Numbered from the stretch's first letter, positions 25,286 to 33,987 are shown. The stretch is 64,000 nt of DNA from an uncultured Bacteroidales bacterium (GCA_900318835.1 ONLW01000001.1:1-64000); one strand, 5' to 3'. A program made the numbers and translations. Notes: generated by a model not told the origin, from the sequence alone.

Positions 25286-27208
25286 ATGAAGAGTCCGCTG
25301 TACTATTTCAAGAAATCGTTATCCACCAAACTCAGTCTCTGGATAGTTATTTTCACGGCCGTGATTCTTGTGACGGCATTGGGCTATATGTTCAATGTGT
25401 CGCGCCAGGCCATCCGGCAGGAAGCCGAGAACCACGCTACGGAAATCCTCGAGAACACCACGCTGAGGGTCAACGCCATCCTCGAGCGCGTCGAGGTGGC
25501 TACCAACAACACCGATTGGCTCATCAACCGCCATCTCGACGGTCCCGACTCGATGTTCGTCTATACGCGCCGCATCCTCGAGAACAACCCTGACCTCAAC
25601 GGCTGCTCCATTGCCTTTGAGCCCAACTTCTTCAAGCAGAAGGGACGCTACTTCTCAGCTTACTCGTTTAATGACAATGGTAAAATACTCACTACACAGG
25701 AGGGCAACGAGCACTACGAGTACTTCTACATGGACTGGTACCAGCTCTGCAAGTTACTCGACCGGCCGGTATGGACCGAGCCGTTCCTCGACTACAACCC
25801 CGTGGACATCTACTCGAAGGACATGATAGCCTCCTACTGCAAGCCCATCAAGGATGGGAATGGGAAGTATGTAGGCACCATCTCCGTCGACCTCTCCCTT
25901 AACTGGCTTTCCAACACCATCTCTGCCGTCAAGCCCTATCCCAACTCCTACAGTATCATGATAGGACAGGGTGGCACCTTCTTTGTGCATCCCGACAGCA
26001 CTAAACTCTTCTACCAAACCATCTTCACCGAAACCCTAGAGCATGAGGACACCTCCCTCACCGCCCTCGGCCACGCTATGCAGCGCGGCGAGGAGGGCAT
26101 GCGCCAACTTGTCTTCGACGGACAGGAGTGCTATGTCTTTTACAAACCCCTAAGCACCACGGGGTGGAGCGTCGCCATCGTCTGTCCCGAAAGCGACATC
26201 TTTGGCAGTTTCAACCGCCTGCGTAGTGCCGTCACCATAGCCGTACTGGCAGGACTGCTGTTCCTGCTGCTGGTGAGTATCCGCATCATCACCCGGGAAC
26301 TGAAGCCCCTGCGACAACTCGCCGACCAGGCCAGAATCATCGCCAAGGGCAACTTCGACGAGGTCCTCCCCAAAAGCAAACGTATTGACGAAATAGGGCA
26401 GCTCAGCCAGTCGTTCAGCGACATGCAGCACTCCCTTGCTGGCTACATCGAGGAACTGAAGCAGACCACCGCCCAGAAGGCCTCGATTGAGAGCGAGCTC
26501 AAGGTGGCCAGCGACATCCAGATGTCGATGGTGCCCCGCATCTTCCCGGCATTCCCCAACCGTCCCGATATTGACCTCTATGCCTCGATGACCCCCGCCA
26601 AGGAGGTGGGAGGCGACCTCTACGACTTCTTCGTACAGGACGAGCGTCTCTACTTCTGTGTTGGCGACGTTAGCGGCAAGGGTATCCCCGCTTCCCTCTT
26701 CATGGCTGTCACACGCAATCTCTTCCGCATTGTGGCACAGCAGGGGCACTCTCCCAAAGAAATTGCCACGCAAATCAACCACATTCTCTCGCACGATAAC
26801 GAACAGAATATGTTCGTCACCATGTTCATCGGCTGTGCCGACCTCAGGACGGGCCGCCTCGATTATTGCAACTGTGGGCACAATGCGCCGCTTATCGACG
26901 GCCAGTTCATGAAATTCCAGTATACCAACTGTCCCATCGGTATCATGGAGGAGATGGAATTCTGTGGCGAGAGCATTGATGACATACGCGGCCGCCAGAT
27001 GCTTATCTATACCGATGGTCTCAACGAAGCCGAGAACCCACAGAAACAGCTCTTTGGCGACCAGCGTCTGCAGGAACTGATGGAGAAATCCCTGTCTCTC
27101 AACTCCGAGCAGGTCATCGACATGCTACAGGAAGCCGTCGAACTCCACCGAAACGGTGCCGCCCCCAACGACGACTTGACGCTCCTCTGCCTTAAACTGA
27201 TTAAATGA
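25286..27208 (+). CDS. Membrane sensor phosphatase: dCache-like, HAMP and SpoIIE/PP2C domains
   Basis: A 640-residue inner-membrane protein. There is a TM helix at about residues 17-39, an extracytoplasmic Cache-like sensor (about 40-305, with WTEPFLDYNPVDIYS and SYCKPIKDGNGKYVGTISVD), a second TM (about 313-333), HAMP (about 335-390) and SpoIIE phosphatase (about 400-640). Phosphatase motifs are EVGGDLYDFF, VGDVSGKGIPASLFMA, NCGHNAPL and LIYTDGLNEA, then APNDDLTLLC. Such enzymes dephosphorylate STAS-type anti-anti-sigma proteins; no STAS gene is nearby. It lies 24 bp after the NMT1 gene, suggesting one operon. Confidence 0.9.
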   Translation: MKSPLYYFKKSLSTKLSLWIVIFTAVILVTALGYMFNVSRQAIRQEAENHATEILENTTLRVNAILERVEVATNNTDWLINRHLDGPDSMFVYTRRILENNPDLNGCSIAFEPNFFKQKGRYFSAYSFNDNGKILTTQEGNEHYEYFYMDWYQLCKLLDRPVWTEPFLDYNPVDIYSKDMIASYCKPIKDGNGKYVGTISVDLSLNWLSNTISAVKPYPNSYSIMIGQGGTFFVHPDSTKLFYQTIFTETLEHEDTSLTALGHAMQRGEEGMRQLVFDGQECYVFYKPLSTTGWSVAIVCPESDIFGSFNRLRSAVTIAVLAGLLFLLLVSIRIITRELKPLRQLADQARIIAKGNFDEVLPKSKRIDEIGQLSQSFSDMQHSLAGYIEELKQTTAQKASIESELKVASDIQMSMVPRIFPAFPNRPDIDLYASMTPAKEVGGDLYDFFVQDERLYFCVGDVSGKGIPASLFMAVTRNLFRIVAQQGHSPKEIATQINHILSHDNEQNMFVTMFIGCADLRTGRLDYCNCGHNAPLIDGQFMKFQYTNCPIGIMEEMEFCGESIDDIRGRQMLIYTDGLNEAENPQKQLFGDQRLQELMEKSLSLNSEQVIDMLQEAVELHRNGAAPNDDLTLLCLKLIK

Positions 27209-27238
27209 TAAGAAGAATACCGACTGCCAAAATGTCAG

Positions 27239-27272
27239 TATCCGTGTCAGTGTTTCAGCATTGGCACGGATA
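27239..27272. terminator. Hairpin between the sensor phosphatase and dnaK
   Basis: Arms tatccgtg and cacggata surround an 18-nt loop and are followed by ttgttatt. The loop is long, so the termination role is tentative. Confidence 0.4.
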
Positions 27273-27283
27273 TTGTTATTAAT

Positions 27284-27328
27284 AGGTCGGACGTGTCAGA
27301 CTAGTCAGACCTGTCGGACAAGTCAGAC
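27284..27328. repeat. Intergenic array of five 9-bp units (NNGTCRGAC) upstream of dnaK
   Basis: Units are aggtcggac, gtgtcagac, tagtcagac, ctgtcggac, aagtcagac. The same 9-bp type occurs inside the peptide ABC gene at 40463-40498. It ends 37 bp before the dnaK ATG, in its 5' leader. Confidence 0.85.
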
Positions 27329-27365
27329 CAAGAAAAAGAAAACAAAATAAAAAAGGAATAATATT

Positions 27366-29309
27366 ATGGCAAAAATCATTGGAATCGACCTCGGCACAAC
27401 CAACAGCTGTGTCAGCGTCATGGAAGGCAACGAGCCTGTAGTTATTGCAAACAGCGAAGGCAACCGCACCACCCCCAGCGTGGTGGGCTTCCTCGAGAAC
27501 GGCGACCGCAAGGTGGGCGACCCCGCCAAGCGTCAGGCCATCACCAACCCCCACAACACCGTCTACTCCATCAAGCGTTTCATGGGCGAGACCTACGACC
27601 AGGTGACCAAGGAGATTGAGGCTGTGCCCTACAAAGTGGTGCGCGGCAACAACAACACCCCCTGCGTCGACATCAACGGTCGTCAGTACACCCCGCAGGA
27701 AATCAGCGCCATTGTGCTGCAGAAGATGAAGAAGACCGCCGAGGACTACCTCGGCACCGAGGTGACGGAGGCCGTCATCACCGTCCCCGCCTACTTCAAC
27801 GACAGCCAGCGTCAGGCCACCAAGGAGGCCGGCGAGATTGCAGGCCTGAAGGTGCGCCGTATCGTCAACGAGCCTACGGCTGCCGCCCTCGCCTACGGCC
27901 TTGACAAGAAGGCTCAGGATATGAACGTGGCCGTCTTCGACCTCGGTGGCGGTACCTTCGATATCTCCATCCTCAACCTCGGCGACGGCGTCTTCGAGGT
28001 GAAGAGCACCAACGGCAACACGCACCTCGGCGGCGACGACTTCGACCGCAAGATTATCAACTGGATGGCCGACAGCTTCCAGAGCGACAAGGGCATCGAC
28101 CTCCGCAAGGACCCCATGGCCATGCAGCGCCTGAAAGAGGCTGCCGAGAAGGCCAAGATTGAGCTCTCCAGCTCGATGGAGACCGAAATCAACCTGCCCT
28201 ACATCACCGTGGCCGACGGCGTGCCGCAGCACCTGGTGATGAAGCTCACCCGCGCCAAGTTCGAGCAGCTCTGCGACGACCTTATCCGCGCCACCATCGA
28301 ACCCTGCCGCAAGGCTATGCAGGATGCCGGTCTGAGCAACAGCGACATCAACGAGGTCATCCTAGTGGGCGGCTCCAGCCGTATCCCCGCCGTGCAGAAA
28401 AAGGTCGAAGAGTTCTTCGGCAAGGTGCCCAGCAAGGGCGTCAACCCCGACGAGGTGGTCGCCATTGGCGCCGCCATCCAGGGCGGTGTGCTCACCGGCG
28501 AGGTGAAGGACGTGCTGCTGCTCGATGTCACCCCCCTGAGCCTCGGTATCGAGACCCTCGGCGGTGTGATGACCAAGCTCATCGACGCCAACACCACCAT
28601 CCCCACCAAGAAGAGCCAGGTCTTCAGCACCGCTGCCGACAACCAGCCCGAGGTGGAGATCCACGTGCTGCAGGGCGAGCGCCCCATGGCCAACGACAAC
28701 AAGACCATCGGCCGCTTCCACCTAGCCGGCATCCCGCCAGCACCGCGTGGAGTGCCCCAGATTGAGGTCACCTTCGACATCGACGCCAACGGCATCCTCA
28801 ACGTCAGCGCCCTCGACAAGGCCACCGGCAAGAGCCAGAACATCCGCATCGAGGCCAGCAGCGGCTTGAGCGAAGACGAGATCAAGCGCATGAAAGCCGA
28901 AGCCGAGGCCCACGCCGACGCCGACAAGAAGGCCAAGGAAGAGGTGGAGAAAATCAACAACGCCGACGGCATGATCTTCCAGAGCGAGAAGAACCTCAAG
29001 GACTATGGCGACAAGATTCCCGCCGACAAGAAGAACGCCATCGAGAGTGCCCTCACCGAGCTCAAGGCCGCCCACAGTGCCCGCAACGTCCAGCAGATTG
29101 ACGCCGCCATGGCCAAGATCAACGCCGCCTGGCAGGCCGCCAGCGAAGACATGTACAAAGCCCAGCAGTCTGCGACTGGTAATGGAGCAAACCCCGGCGC
29201 CGGCTTCGACCCCAACAACATGGGCGGTAACCCCAACGCAGGTGCCGGCCAGCAGGGCAGCAACCCCAATGACAACGTCACCGATGTTGACTACGAGGAG
29301 GTGAAGTAA
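27366..29309 (+). CDS. dnaK: Chaperone protein DnaK (Hsp70)
   Basis: A complete 647-residue Hsp70. The ATPase domain has [33 protein letters not shown] and [14 protein letters not shown], followed by the linker [16 protein letters not shown], a substrate-binding domain and a C-terminal lid ending in a Gly/Asn/Pro-rich tail with VTDVDYEEV. It folds clients with DnaJ (11625) and GrpE (11066), which lie 16 kb away. The AT-rich and repeat-containing leader (27209-27365) precedes it. Several hairpins follow the stop codon. Confidence 0.97.
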   Translation: MAKIIGIDLGTTNSCVSVMEGNEPVVIANSEGNRTTPSVVGFLENGDRKVGDPAKRQAITNPHNTVYSIKRFMGETYDQVTKEIEAVPYKVVRGNNNTPCVDINGRQYTPQEISAIVLQKMKKTAEDYLGTEVTEAVITVPAYFNDSQRQATKEAGEIAGLKVRRIVNEPTAAALAYGLDKKAQDMNVAVFDLGGGTFDISILNLGDGVFEVKSTNGNTHLGGDDFDRKIINWMADSFQSDKGIDLRKDPMAMQRLKEAAEKAKIELSSSMETEINLPYITVADGVPQHLVMKLTRAKFEQLCDDLIRATIEPCRKAMQDAGLSNSDINEVILVGGSSRIPAVQKKVEEFFGKVPSKGVNPDEVVAIGAAIQGGVLTGEVKDVLLLDVTPLSLGIETLGGVMTKLIDANTTIPTKKSQVFSTAADNQPEVEIHVLQGERPMANDNKTIGRFHLAGIPPAPRGVPQIEVTFDIDANGILNVSALDKATGKSQNIRIEASSGLSEDEIKRMKAEAEAHADADKKAKEEVEKINNADGMIFQSEKNLKDYGDKIPADKKNAIESALTELKAAHSARNVQQIDAAMAKINAAWQAASEDMYKAQQSATGNGANPGAGFDPNNMGGNPNAGAGQQGSNPNDNVTDVDYEEVK

Positions 29310-29326
29310 AGAGCCAGTGGCTCTTT
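29308..29326 (+). terminator. Short hairpin at the dnaK stop codon
   Basis: aaagagcc and ggctcttt flank a 3-nt loop, overlapping the TAA of dnaK. It is a plausible intrinsic terminator. Confidence 0.55.
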
Positions 29327-29416
29327 ACGATAGCGAAGCGGAGAAAGACACCCTTGCGGTGTCTGCGGCTAGAGGCCGCTCCGCGGATTCGAATACCGCG
29401 GAACAACTCTGCCAAT

Positions 29417-29460
29417 AATAAGAAAGAGGCGCAATCATTTGATTGCGCCTCTTTCTTATT
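29417..29460. terminator. Perfect 21-bp inverted repeat downstream of dnaK
   Basis: A perfect 21-bp stem (29417-29437 with 29440-29460), GC-rich near the loop and A/T-rich at the base, would terminate transcription in both directions. It marks the boundary between dnaK and the AT-rich accessory island. Confidence 0.8.
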
Positions 29461-29463
29461 GCT

Positions 29464-29526
29464 ATGCGGAGAAAAGTTGTGTAATTGCCGCAAAAAATGC
29501 GGAGAATAGTTGTCGTATTCTCCGCA
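29464..29526. repeat. 33-bp-spaced direct repeat and hairpin between dnaK and the island
   Basis: atgcggagaaaagttgt (29464) and atgcggagaatagttgt (29497) differ at one base. The second starts a perfect hairpin: tgcggagaata (29498-29508) pairs with tattctccgca (29516-29526). A further palindrome, cagaagcgcttctg, lies at 29580-29593 and is followed by T. Nothing gene-like is seen in 29527-29694. Confidence 0.6.
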
Positions 29527-29694
29527 CCGACGGCGGTGGCCGCAGCACGGGATATGAGTTGATAAAGTGATAACAATGACAGAAGCGCTTCTGTTTTTTA
29601 TGCAATTTTTCTTGCATCATTACAAAGGACTGTCACAGCACTGAAAGTTGACTTTGTAATAGTGTGAAGTATATTACAGCACTGAAGTTTAGTT

Positions 29695-29937
29695 CTATTG
29701 TTTTAATATTGATGAATTCTCCAATATAGTAAGGGTGTATTCCTCATTTGAGAACCCGATTTTAATAAGTGCTTTGATTTCTTTTTCCCGTTGAAGTTGT
29801 TTTAGTTTCATTAATACATCATCAGCAGAGCATCCCATCTCTCTGGAAATTTCCCCAATATTAACATTGAGGTATCTGCTCTTCGAATCTTTTACTTTCC
29901 TATTAAGAATTGCCTTTAACATATTTGTATTTCCCAT
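29695..29937 (-). CDS. Small protein with a winged-helix-like segment, accessory island
   Basis: An 80-residue protein containing NVNIGEISREMGCSADDVLMKLKQLQREKEIKAL in two adjacent stretches, a pattern typical of a helix-turn-helix or winged helix. The tail YTLTILENSSILKQ has no motif. It lies 12 bp after the stop of the RepA-like ATPase, in the same direction, and is AT-rich like the rest of the island. A DNA-binding accessory to that ATPase is likely but unproven. Confidence 0.6.
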   Translation of the reverse strand: MGNTNMLKAILNRKVKDSKSRYLNVNIGEISREMGCSADDVLMKLKQLQREKEIKALIKIGFSNEEYTLTILENSSILKQ

Positions 29938-29949
29938 ATTCGTAAGTGT

Positions 29950-30900
29950 TTAAAGATTATTTGTGATTGCATAATCCACAACAATGTCGCGTCTGAGCGA
30001 CAATGCGTTTGCTATTTCCGAATATGACATATCCTCACTACTTAGCATCCTAACAAGCTCTATCTCTATTTCAGGAGTAATCTCGGTGAGCCAGAGGTCG
30101 TCATTATAGGGATTGATGTGAGCATCCTCGTCAATCATGCCCACATACTGCATACATAAGTATGGCTCATGGGTAATCTTGACAGTCATGACATCCGACA
30201 ACTTCTCGCCTATTCTGTTCTTGATTTGCTTAATGTATTTGGTCTCCTTTCCTATTTGTGACGGTGCTATTGCAAATGCGCTATCAACAAAGTTTATTAT
30301 CATCTTCGACCCACCGAGATCATTATCTGCTATCGGCGTTTTAGGTTTGCGTTTCGGACAATGAGCAATGAGAAGAATTGTAAGTCCAAATCTGTCTTTA
30401 ATATTTTTTAGTTCGGAAATCAAATTACGCATCTTCGTAGCACTAAAGATGCTGCCAAAACCATTGGTGATGTTGTCAATAATGATAAACTTTGGCGGAT
30501 TTGTTTCGCTCTGCTGCAATATGATTGATGACTTCACTGCCGCAAATATTTTGGCCTCATTTCCACCAAGTACGTTTACTTCTGCTCGACGGTAACTTCT
30601 CGGGATGAATTCACCAGCATTACGATATCGATTGGCAAATTGCCTTGCTGTCATTTCCATGTCAATATATAGAGACGGAATGTTGGGGGAGGTCATTCCA
30701 GGCCATTCATGCCCACCACCGCTCACAAAGAAAGCAATGTCGTTAGCGAGAATAGACTTTCCTGTATTGCTGTCACCAAAGAGAATTCCTAATTCGCCTT
30801 CGTAAAGGTATCGTCCCCATATTTGACGAGGCTCTTCATTCTCGCTGGCTGAAAGTATGTCGAGACCAGATTGTGTCTTTACTAAATCCGTTATTGCCAT
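29950..30900 (-). CDS. RepA-like AAA ATPase (AAA_25), mobile-element type
   Basis: A 316-residue P-loop ATPase of the RepA/DnaB-like (AAA_25) group. It has Walker A GDSNTGKSILA (about residues 38-48), LYIDMEMTARQFANRY, Walker B KFIIIDNITNG and LLIAHCPKRK. The C-terminus (SYSEIANALSLRRDIVVDYA) looks like a helix-turn-helix. Such proteins serve as replication helicase or primase partners on plasmids and integrated elements, and are common in Bacteroidota mobile DNA. It forms a tight unit with 30904-31170 (3-bp gap) and 29695-29937. No integrase or relaxase is present in the window. Confidence 0.8.
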   Translation of the reverse strand: MAITDLVKTQSGLDILSASENEEPRQIWGRYLYEGELGILFGDSNTGKSILANDIAFFVSGGGHEWPGMTSPNIPSLYIDMEMTARQFANRYRNAGEFIPRSYRRAEVNVLGGNEAKIFAAVKSSIILQQSETNPPKFIIIDNITNGFGSIFSATKMRNLISELKNIKDRFGLTILLIAHCPKRKPKTPIADNDLGGSKMIINFVDSAFAIAPSQIGKETKYIKQIKNRIGEKLSDVMTVKITHEPYLCMQYVGMIDEDAHINPYNDDLWLTEITPEIEIELVRMLSSEDMSYSEIANALSLRRDIVVDYAITNNL

Positions 30901-30903
30901 AAT

Positions 30904-31170
30904 TTATTCTATTACTGATTTTATGCCTGTGATAGCAGATTCAATATCAAGTGCAGCCTCTTTTAGAGTCCAGTTTGAACAATCAAGTTTTTCAAAGCGT
31001 GAAGAAAGTTGCAATCCTTCTGGTAGCTTTTCATAAATATCCATACCTGCATCTGCCATCTGCTCAACAATTTTCTGCTGTTCAGATAGAGCTCTCACCA
31101 CCTGAATAAGAGTCGCACGACTCTCTTTGTTTAGGATTGTCATACCCGTATTATTTGATTCTTTCTCCAT
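30904..31170 (-). CDS. Small coiled-coil protein, accessory island
   Basis: An 88-residue protein of unknown family. It is largely alpha helical: ESRATLIQVVRALSEQQKIV, then ADAGMDIYEKLPEGL and LKEAALDIESAITGIKSVI. It is 3 bp upstream of the RepA-like ATPase and is likely co-translated. Its AT-rich sequence matches that of the island. Confidence 0.6.
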   Translation of the reverse strand: MEKESNNTGMTILNKESRATLIQVVRALSEQQKIVEQMADAGMDIYEKLPEGLQLSSRFEKLDCSNWTLKEAALDIESAITGIKSVIE

Positions 31171-31197
31171 TGGCGTTCTATTTTGAAGAAATGGTAA

Positions 31198-31413
31198 TTA
31201 CATTGTCATACACTTTTTTAGTTTCTTTACCATCATTACTTCCCCCATACATTGAGTCCCAAAATGATGTTGATTTAAGGAAATAAGAAAGGCGCGAGAC
31301 CTTCGTTTGTGAATCCTTATTTCTGAATCAGTTGACTGGTAAATACCTTTGGGCAAATAAGGAACGAACATTTCACGCCAACGCGTGAACTTGTCGTTTT
31401 TTATTCTCACCAC
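31198..31413 (-). CDS. Possible small protein or gene remnant, accessory island
   Basis: A 71-codon frame starting at GTG encodes a basic peptide with HKRRSRAFLISLNQHHFG and a C-terminal VMMVKKLKKCMTM. No family is recognised. An in-frame TAA lies a few codons upstream, so it is either a short gene or the end of a broken one. The long gap to the ASCH gene (31414-31526) shows nothing else. Confidence 0.35.
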   Translation of the reverse strand: MVRIKNDKFTRWREMFVPYLPKGIYQSTDSEIRIHKRRSRAFLISLNQHHFGTQCMGEVMMVKKLKKCMTM

Positions 31414-31526
31414 GTTAAGATTACCAGTCTTCGATTAAGGAGAACAAGCACTTCAAGCTCAATTATGTCTTTTTATTCTATTTCTGCGTTTATACCATAT
31501 TTTTGTTGCATTTTTTATTTGCCACG

Positions 31527-31913
31527 TTAAATCATTTTGCCTGATTCTACATAGCAAAATGATTGTGGTGCTCTGAATTTACGGTTCTGTTTGTAGGGGT
31601 TGATTGGCTCCGAATATTTTTTGAAGGTTTTTATCTCCAAAGCATAGCCAATCTCATGTGCCGAAAAATATTCATCGAAAAATGCTTTCGAAATTCCAGA
31701 AAAATCATGGGTCTTATTCCACAATTCTTCCGGTTTGTCCTCTATAATATCACCCAACTCGAACTCTCCAATTATTCGACATACTGGACTGGATGCGTAG
31801 ATGTATATGTTGCGGACTGGCTTTTTGAATCCATGTTTCCGGAACTCAAATCGTTTGCGTCCAGCAACAATCTCGTCAACAAATTGAGGTTTAATGGATA
31901 AAATAGCGTTCAT
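31527..31913 (-). CDS. ASCH-domain protein
   Basis: A 128-residue protein with the ASCH/PUA-like pattern: ILSIKPQFVDEIVAGRKRFEFRK, IYIYASSPVCRIIGEFEL and a GKMI end. ASCH domains resemble PUA domains and are thought to bind RNA or act on nucleotides. Its start overlaps the end of the GNAT-PUA gene by 23 bp, so they are translated together. Confidence 0.75.
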   Translation of the reverse strand: MNAILSIKPQFVDEIVAGRKRFEFRKHGFKKPVRNIYIYASSPVCRIIGEFELGDIIEDKPEELWNKTHDFSGISKAFFDEYFSAHEIGYALEIKTFKKYSEPINPYKQNRKFRAPQSFCYVESGKMI

Positions 31914-32955
31914 CTGCTTGTCCTAATTTAATTATTTGTTCAAATTGTTGGTCGGTCAGAGGGCAGAATCCCCAATATGCCTCGGCAGGGACACCGACCT
32001 GTTCAAGCATCGTTTTCCTTATTACTTTTCTTGTAAAGGCAACGTTGTAGAGCATCCTGATGATAACGAAATTGCTTCGTGTACGATACCATCGTGTCAA
32101 ATCACTTGGGTTAAAAATGCTGTACGGGGCAGCATAACTGATGAAGTCGGTACAATCCTTAAAGTCATGGAAAGTTTTAATCTCGTCGACGGTGCAAACG
32201 GATGTAGCAACACTACGATATGCCGCAGGCCCTTTATTGTCGGTAGTTCGATAAATCAAGAGCAAGTCACCCCTTTTCAGCCGCTCGACACCGTCCATCC
32301 AACAGATGTATATTTTGTATATGCTATTCGTTGAACTGATGTCTTGTACCAAGTCGTACGATTCGTTTGTCAGTATTGAGTCGGGAAAGAGTTTGGTGTG
32401 GAAGTCGGGAATAATTGACAGGAGATGTTTTGACGCTCCAGCCATCTTCACGAATGGGTAGTCTTTCATTATGTCATTCTTGACAGAATGCATGTCTTTT
32501 ACAAGGACATATTCGGAAAGTCCACCATCATGCGGTTTGTTCGCGATATGTTCAAACCCAAATCTCTCGAAAGAACGTATCAGATATTGCAACTCTTCTG
32601 TTGGGAAAATGGTGACATAGATTTCATCCACACGTTCAGCAATGGCATAATCCATTATTTTTTTCATGAATCGCTCTCCGCGACGAGTGCCACGCGAAAC
32701 CAATTTGAATGTTCCAACTTTTAACCTTCTTTTTGCAGGTAGGGGCGGAACAATATCGGAGACTTCTTCCTTCTCAATTTTAAGATATAGGAAGTCGATT
32801 ATATTCCCGCCTTCATCGAAGAAGACAAAGGCTTTTTCACCACCGTCGGCCTTCCGTCGAAACCATACATCGAATTCCGGATAACTTGCACGCAAACTAT
32901 CGAAGAATGTGTCGTGAATATCCAATTCAGAAAACCGTTTTATTTCTAAATCCAT
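31891..32955 (-). CDS. GNAT acetyltransferase-like protein with a PUA/ASCH-like C-terminus
   Basis: A 354-residue protein. The first about 150 residues fit the GNAT fold: VGTFKLVSRGTRRGERFMKK (acetyl-CoA motif region), then YVTIFPTEELQYLIRSFERFGFEHI. The second half has a PUA/ASCH-like segment (CWMDGVERLKRGDLLLIYRT, then SVATSVCTVDEI) and a C-terminal domain ending PAEAYWGFCPLTDQQFEQII. The ATG at 32955 (MDLEIKRF) is chosen; an earlier in-frame codon at 32979 has no better context. With the overlapping ASCH gene it makes a GNAT-ASCH pair of unknown role, possibly RNA modification or a toxin-type system; this is inference. Confidence 0.72.
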   Translation of the reverse strand: MDLEIKRFSELDIHDTFFDSLRASYPEFDVWFRRKADGGEKAFVFFDEGGNIIDFLYLKIEKEEVSDIVPPLPAKRRLKVGTFKLVSRGTRRGERFMKKIMDYAIAERVDEIYVTIFPTEELQYLIRSFERFGFEHIANKPHDGGLSEYVLVKDMHSVKNDIMKDYPFVKMAGASKHLLSIIPDFHTKLFPDSILTNESYDLVQDISSTNSIYKIYICWMDGVERLKRGDLLLIYRTTDNKGPAAYRSVATSVCTVDEIKTFHDFKDCTDFISYAAPYSIFNPSDLTRWYRTRSNFVIIRMLYNVAFTRKVIRKTMLEQVGVPAEAYWGFCPLTDQQFEQIIKLGQADERYFIH

Positions 32956-32986
32956 ATTTAAATTTTTTACCCGATACACAATAATA

Positions 32987-33238
32987 TCAAATCACCCCTT
33001 CGTGCAGTTGCTCGATGGGGAATATCAAGTCCCAGTTGCGACCCCAGACGATGTTGCCGCCGTCGAGGGTGAAGGTGCGGAACTTCTTAGGGTCAAGGTA
33101 TTTGTTGTATTGAGGATGCGGATGACGACGGATATAGTCGCCCACATCGACAGTACTGTCAGTGCCGTCGCTGAAAACCAACCGCACCTTTAGTCCGCCA
33201 AGGTCGAAAGCCTCTGTTATGTATAATCTGTCGCTCAT
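32987..33238 (-). CDS. DUF2442 family protein
   Basis: An 83-residue protein with the DUF2442 pattern: a central LVFSDGTDSTVDV and a C-terminal FRTFTLDGGNIVWGRNWDLIF. DUF2442 genes often pair with DUF4160 genes and are thought to act as antitoxin-like partners, but no DUF4160 gene is seen. It lies 31 bp upstream of the GNAT gene. A decayed copy of its last about 21 codons is at 33638-33702. Confidence 0.72.
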   Translation of the reverse strand: MSDRLYITEAFDLGGLKVRLVFSDGTDSTVDVGDYIRRHPHPQYNKYLDPKKFRTFTLDGGNIVWGRNWDLIFPIEQLHEGVI

Positions 33239-33447
33239 AGTTATTGAGTCACAGGCTCATGTTCATTGGAGTAGAACTATAAGATAAATCCAAAATATTC
33301 GTATATTTTAGGCATATCATTGTTATTATTTCACGCTGCAAAAATACATAATTTTTTCAATACCGCAAAATATTGTTTATTTATAGTTCCCGATGTCGAC
33401 TACGGAGGAGAGAGGAAATCAGAAATGTTAATAAATATTAAATGCCA

Positions 33448-33533
33448 ACACCCTAATATAACCCTATCAACACCTACTATGGTAGGAGTTGGTTAGGAGT
33501 TGGTAAGGAGATGGTAGGTAGATGGTAGGTAGT
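33448..33533 (+). repeat. Intergenic 11-bp phased palindromic element, copy 3
   Basis: The centre ctactatggtagg is followed by ggtaggagttg, gttaggagttg, gtaaggagatg, gtaggtagatg and gtaggtagtt. It resembles copy 1, including similar AT-rich sequence before it. It lies in the long gene-free gap 33239-33987. Confidence 0.78.
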
Positions 33534-33572
33534 TCATTTCTGTAGGATACAGAGAGTTATACTAAAAAGAAG

Positions 33573-33597
33573 GGCACCTGTTGCCAAAACTGGTGCC
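33573..33597 (-). terminator. Hairpin to the right of repeat copy 3
   Basis: ggcacc pairs with ggtgcc around a 13-nt loop. Leftward it is followed by a T-rich tract. It occupies the same relative position as the hairpin next to copy 1 (3892-3924). Confidence 0.55.
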
Positions 33598-33637
33598 TGG
33601 TGATGTTCTTCATTCTAAAATTTAACTTAACAAATAT

Positions 33638-33702
33638 CAAATTACCCCTTCGTGCTGTTGTTCAATGGGGAATATCAAATCCCTGTTGCAGCCCTAGACA
33701 AT
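33638..33702 (-). pseudogene. Fragment of the DUF2442 gene 3' end
   Basis: Read leftward from 33702 the frame gives I-V-stop-G-C-N-R-D-L-I-F-P-I-E-Q-Q-H-E-G-V-I and a final stop. It matches the last residues of the DUF2442 protein (IVWGRNWDLIFPIEQLHEGVI), with the tryptophan codon changed to TAG. Nothing else of the gene is visible here. The copy lies about 400 bp right of the intact gene, across the phased element. Confidence 0.8.
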
Positions 33703-33704
33703 AA

Positions 33705-33776
33705 AACTTATACGAGGTAAAAGGTGGCAACTTGTACGAGGTAAAAGGCAACAACTTATACGAGGTAAAAATTGGG
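33705..33776. repeat. Tandem repeat of three 24-bp units
   Basis: The units start aacttatacgaggtaaaa, aacttgtacgaggtaaaa, aacttatacgaggtaaaa; the last differs at its end. The units differ by a few bases and no open frame spans them. Confidence 0.85.
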
Positions 33777-33782
33777 GAGGAA

Positions 33783-33821
33783 GGCTCGTAGATGACTCGT
33801 AGATGGCTCATAGTTGGCTCG
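33783..33821. repeat. Tandem repeat of 11-bp units (GGCTCGTAGAT)
   Basis: Three units (ggctcgtagat, gactcgtagat, ggctcatagtt) and a partial fourth. It has the same 11-bp spacing as the next array and the phased intergenic elements. Confidence 0.8.
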
Positions 33822-33852
33822 CCGTAGCCATACCATTGACAGCCCCAAACAG

Positions 33853-33928
33853 TATGGCTAGAGTATGCCTAGGGTAAGGCTAGAGTATGCCTAGGGTAAG
33901 GCTAGAGTATGGCTAGAGTATGGCTAAG
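33853..33928. repeat. Tandem repeat of seven 11-bp units (TATGGCTAGAG)
   Basis: Units alternate tatggctagag, tatgcctaggg and taaggctagag; the last unit is partial. It lies between the decayed fragment and the terminator of the lipoprotein array. Confidence 0.85.
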
Positions 33929-33937
33929 CAAAAAAAA

Positions 33938-33958
33938 GCACCTGCCAATGGCAGGTGC
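33938..33958 (-). terminator. Terminator of the lipoprotein array
   Basis: gcacctgcca and tggcaggtgc form a 10-bp stem. Leftward the stem is followed by an eight-base T tract. It lies 30 bp after the stop of the last lipoprotein gene (33988). Confidence 0.85.
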
Positions 33959-33987
33959 CGTACCCTTTTACCCTTTATTGGCAACAA

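Noticed and set aside
33705..33928. Possible CRISPR array
   Set aside because: Units are directly adjacent with no unique spacers of constant length, and no cas genes are present.
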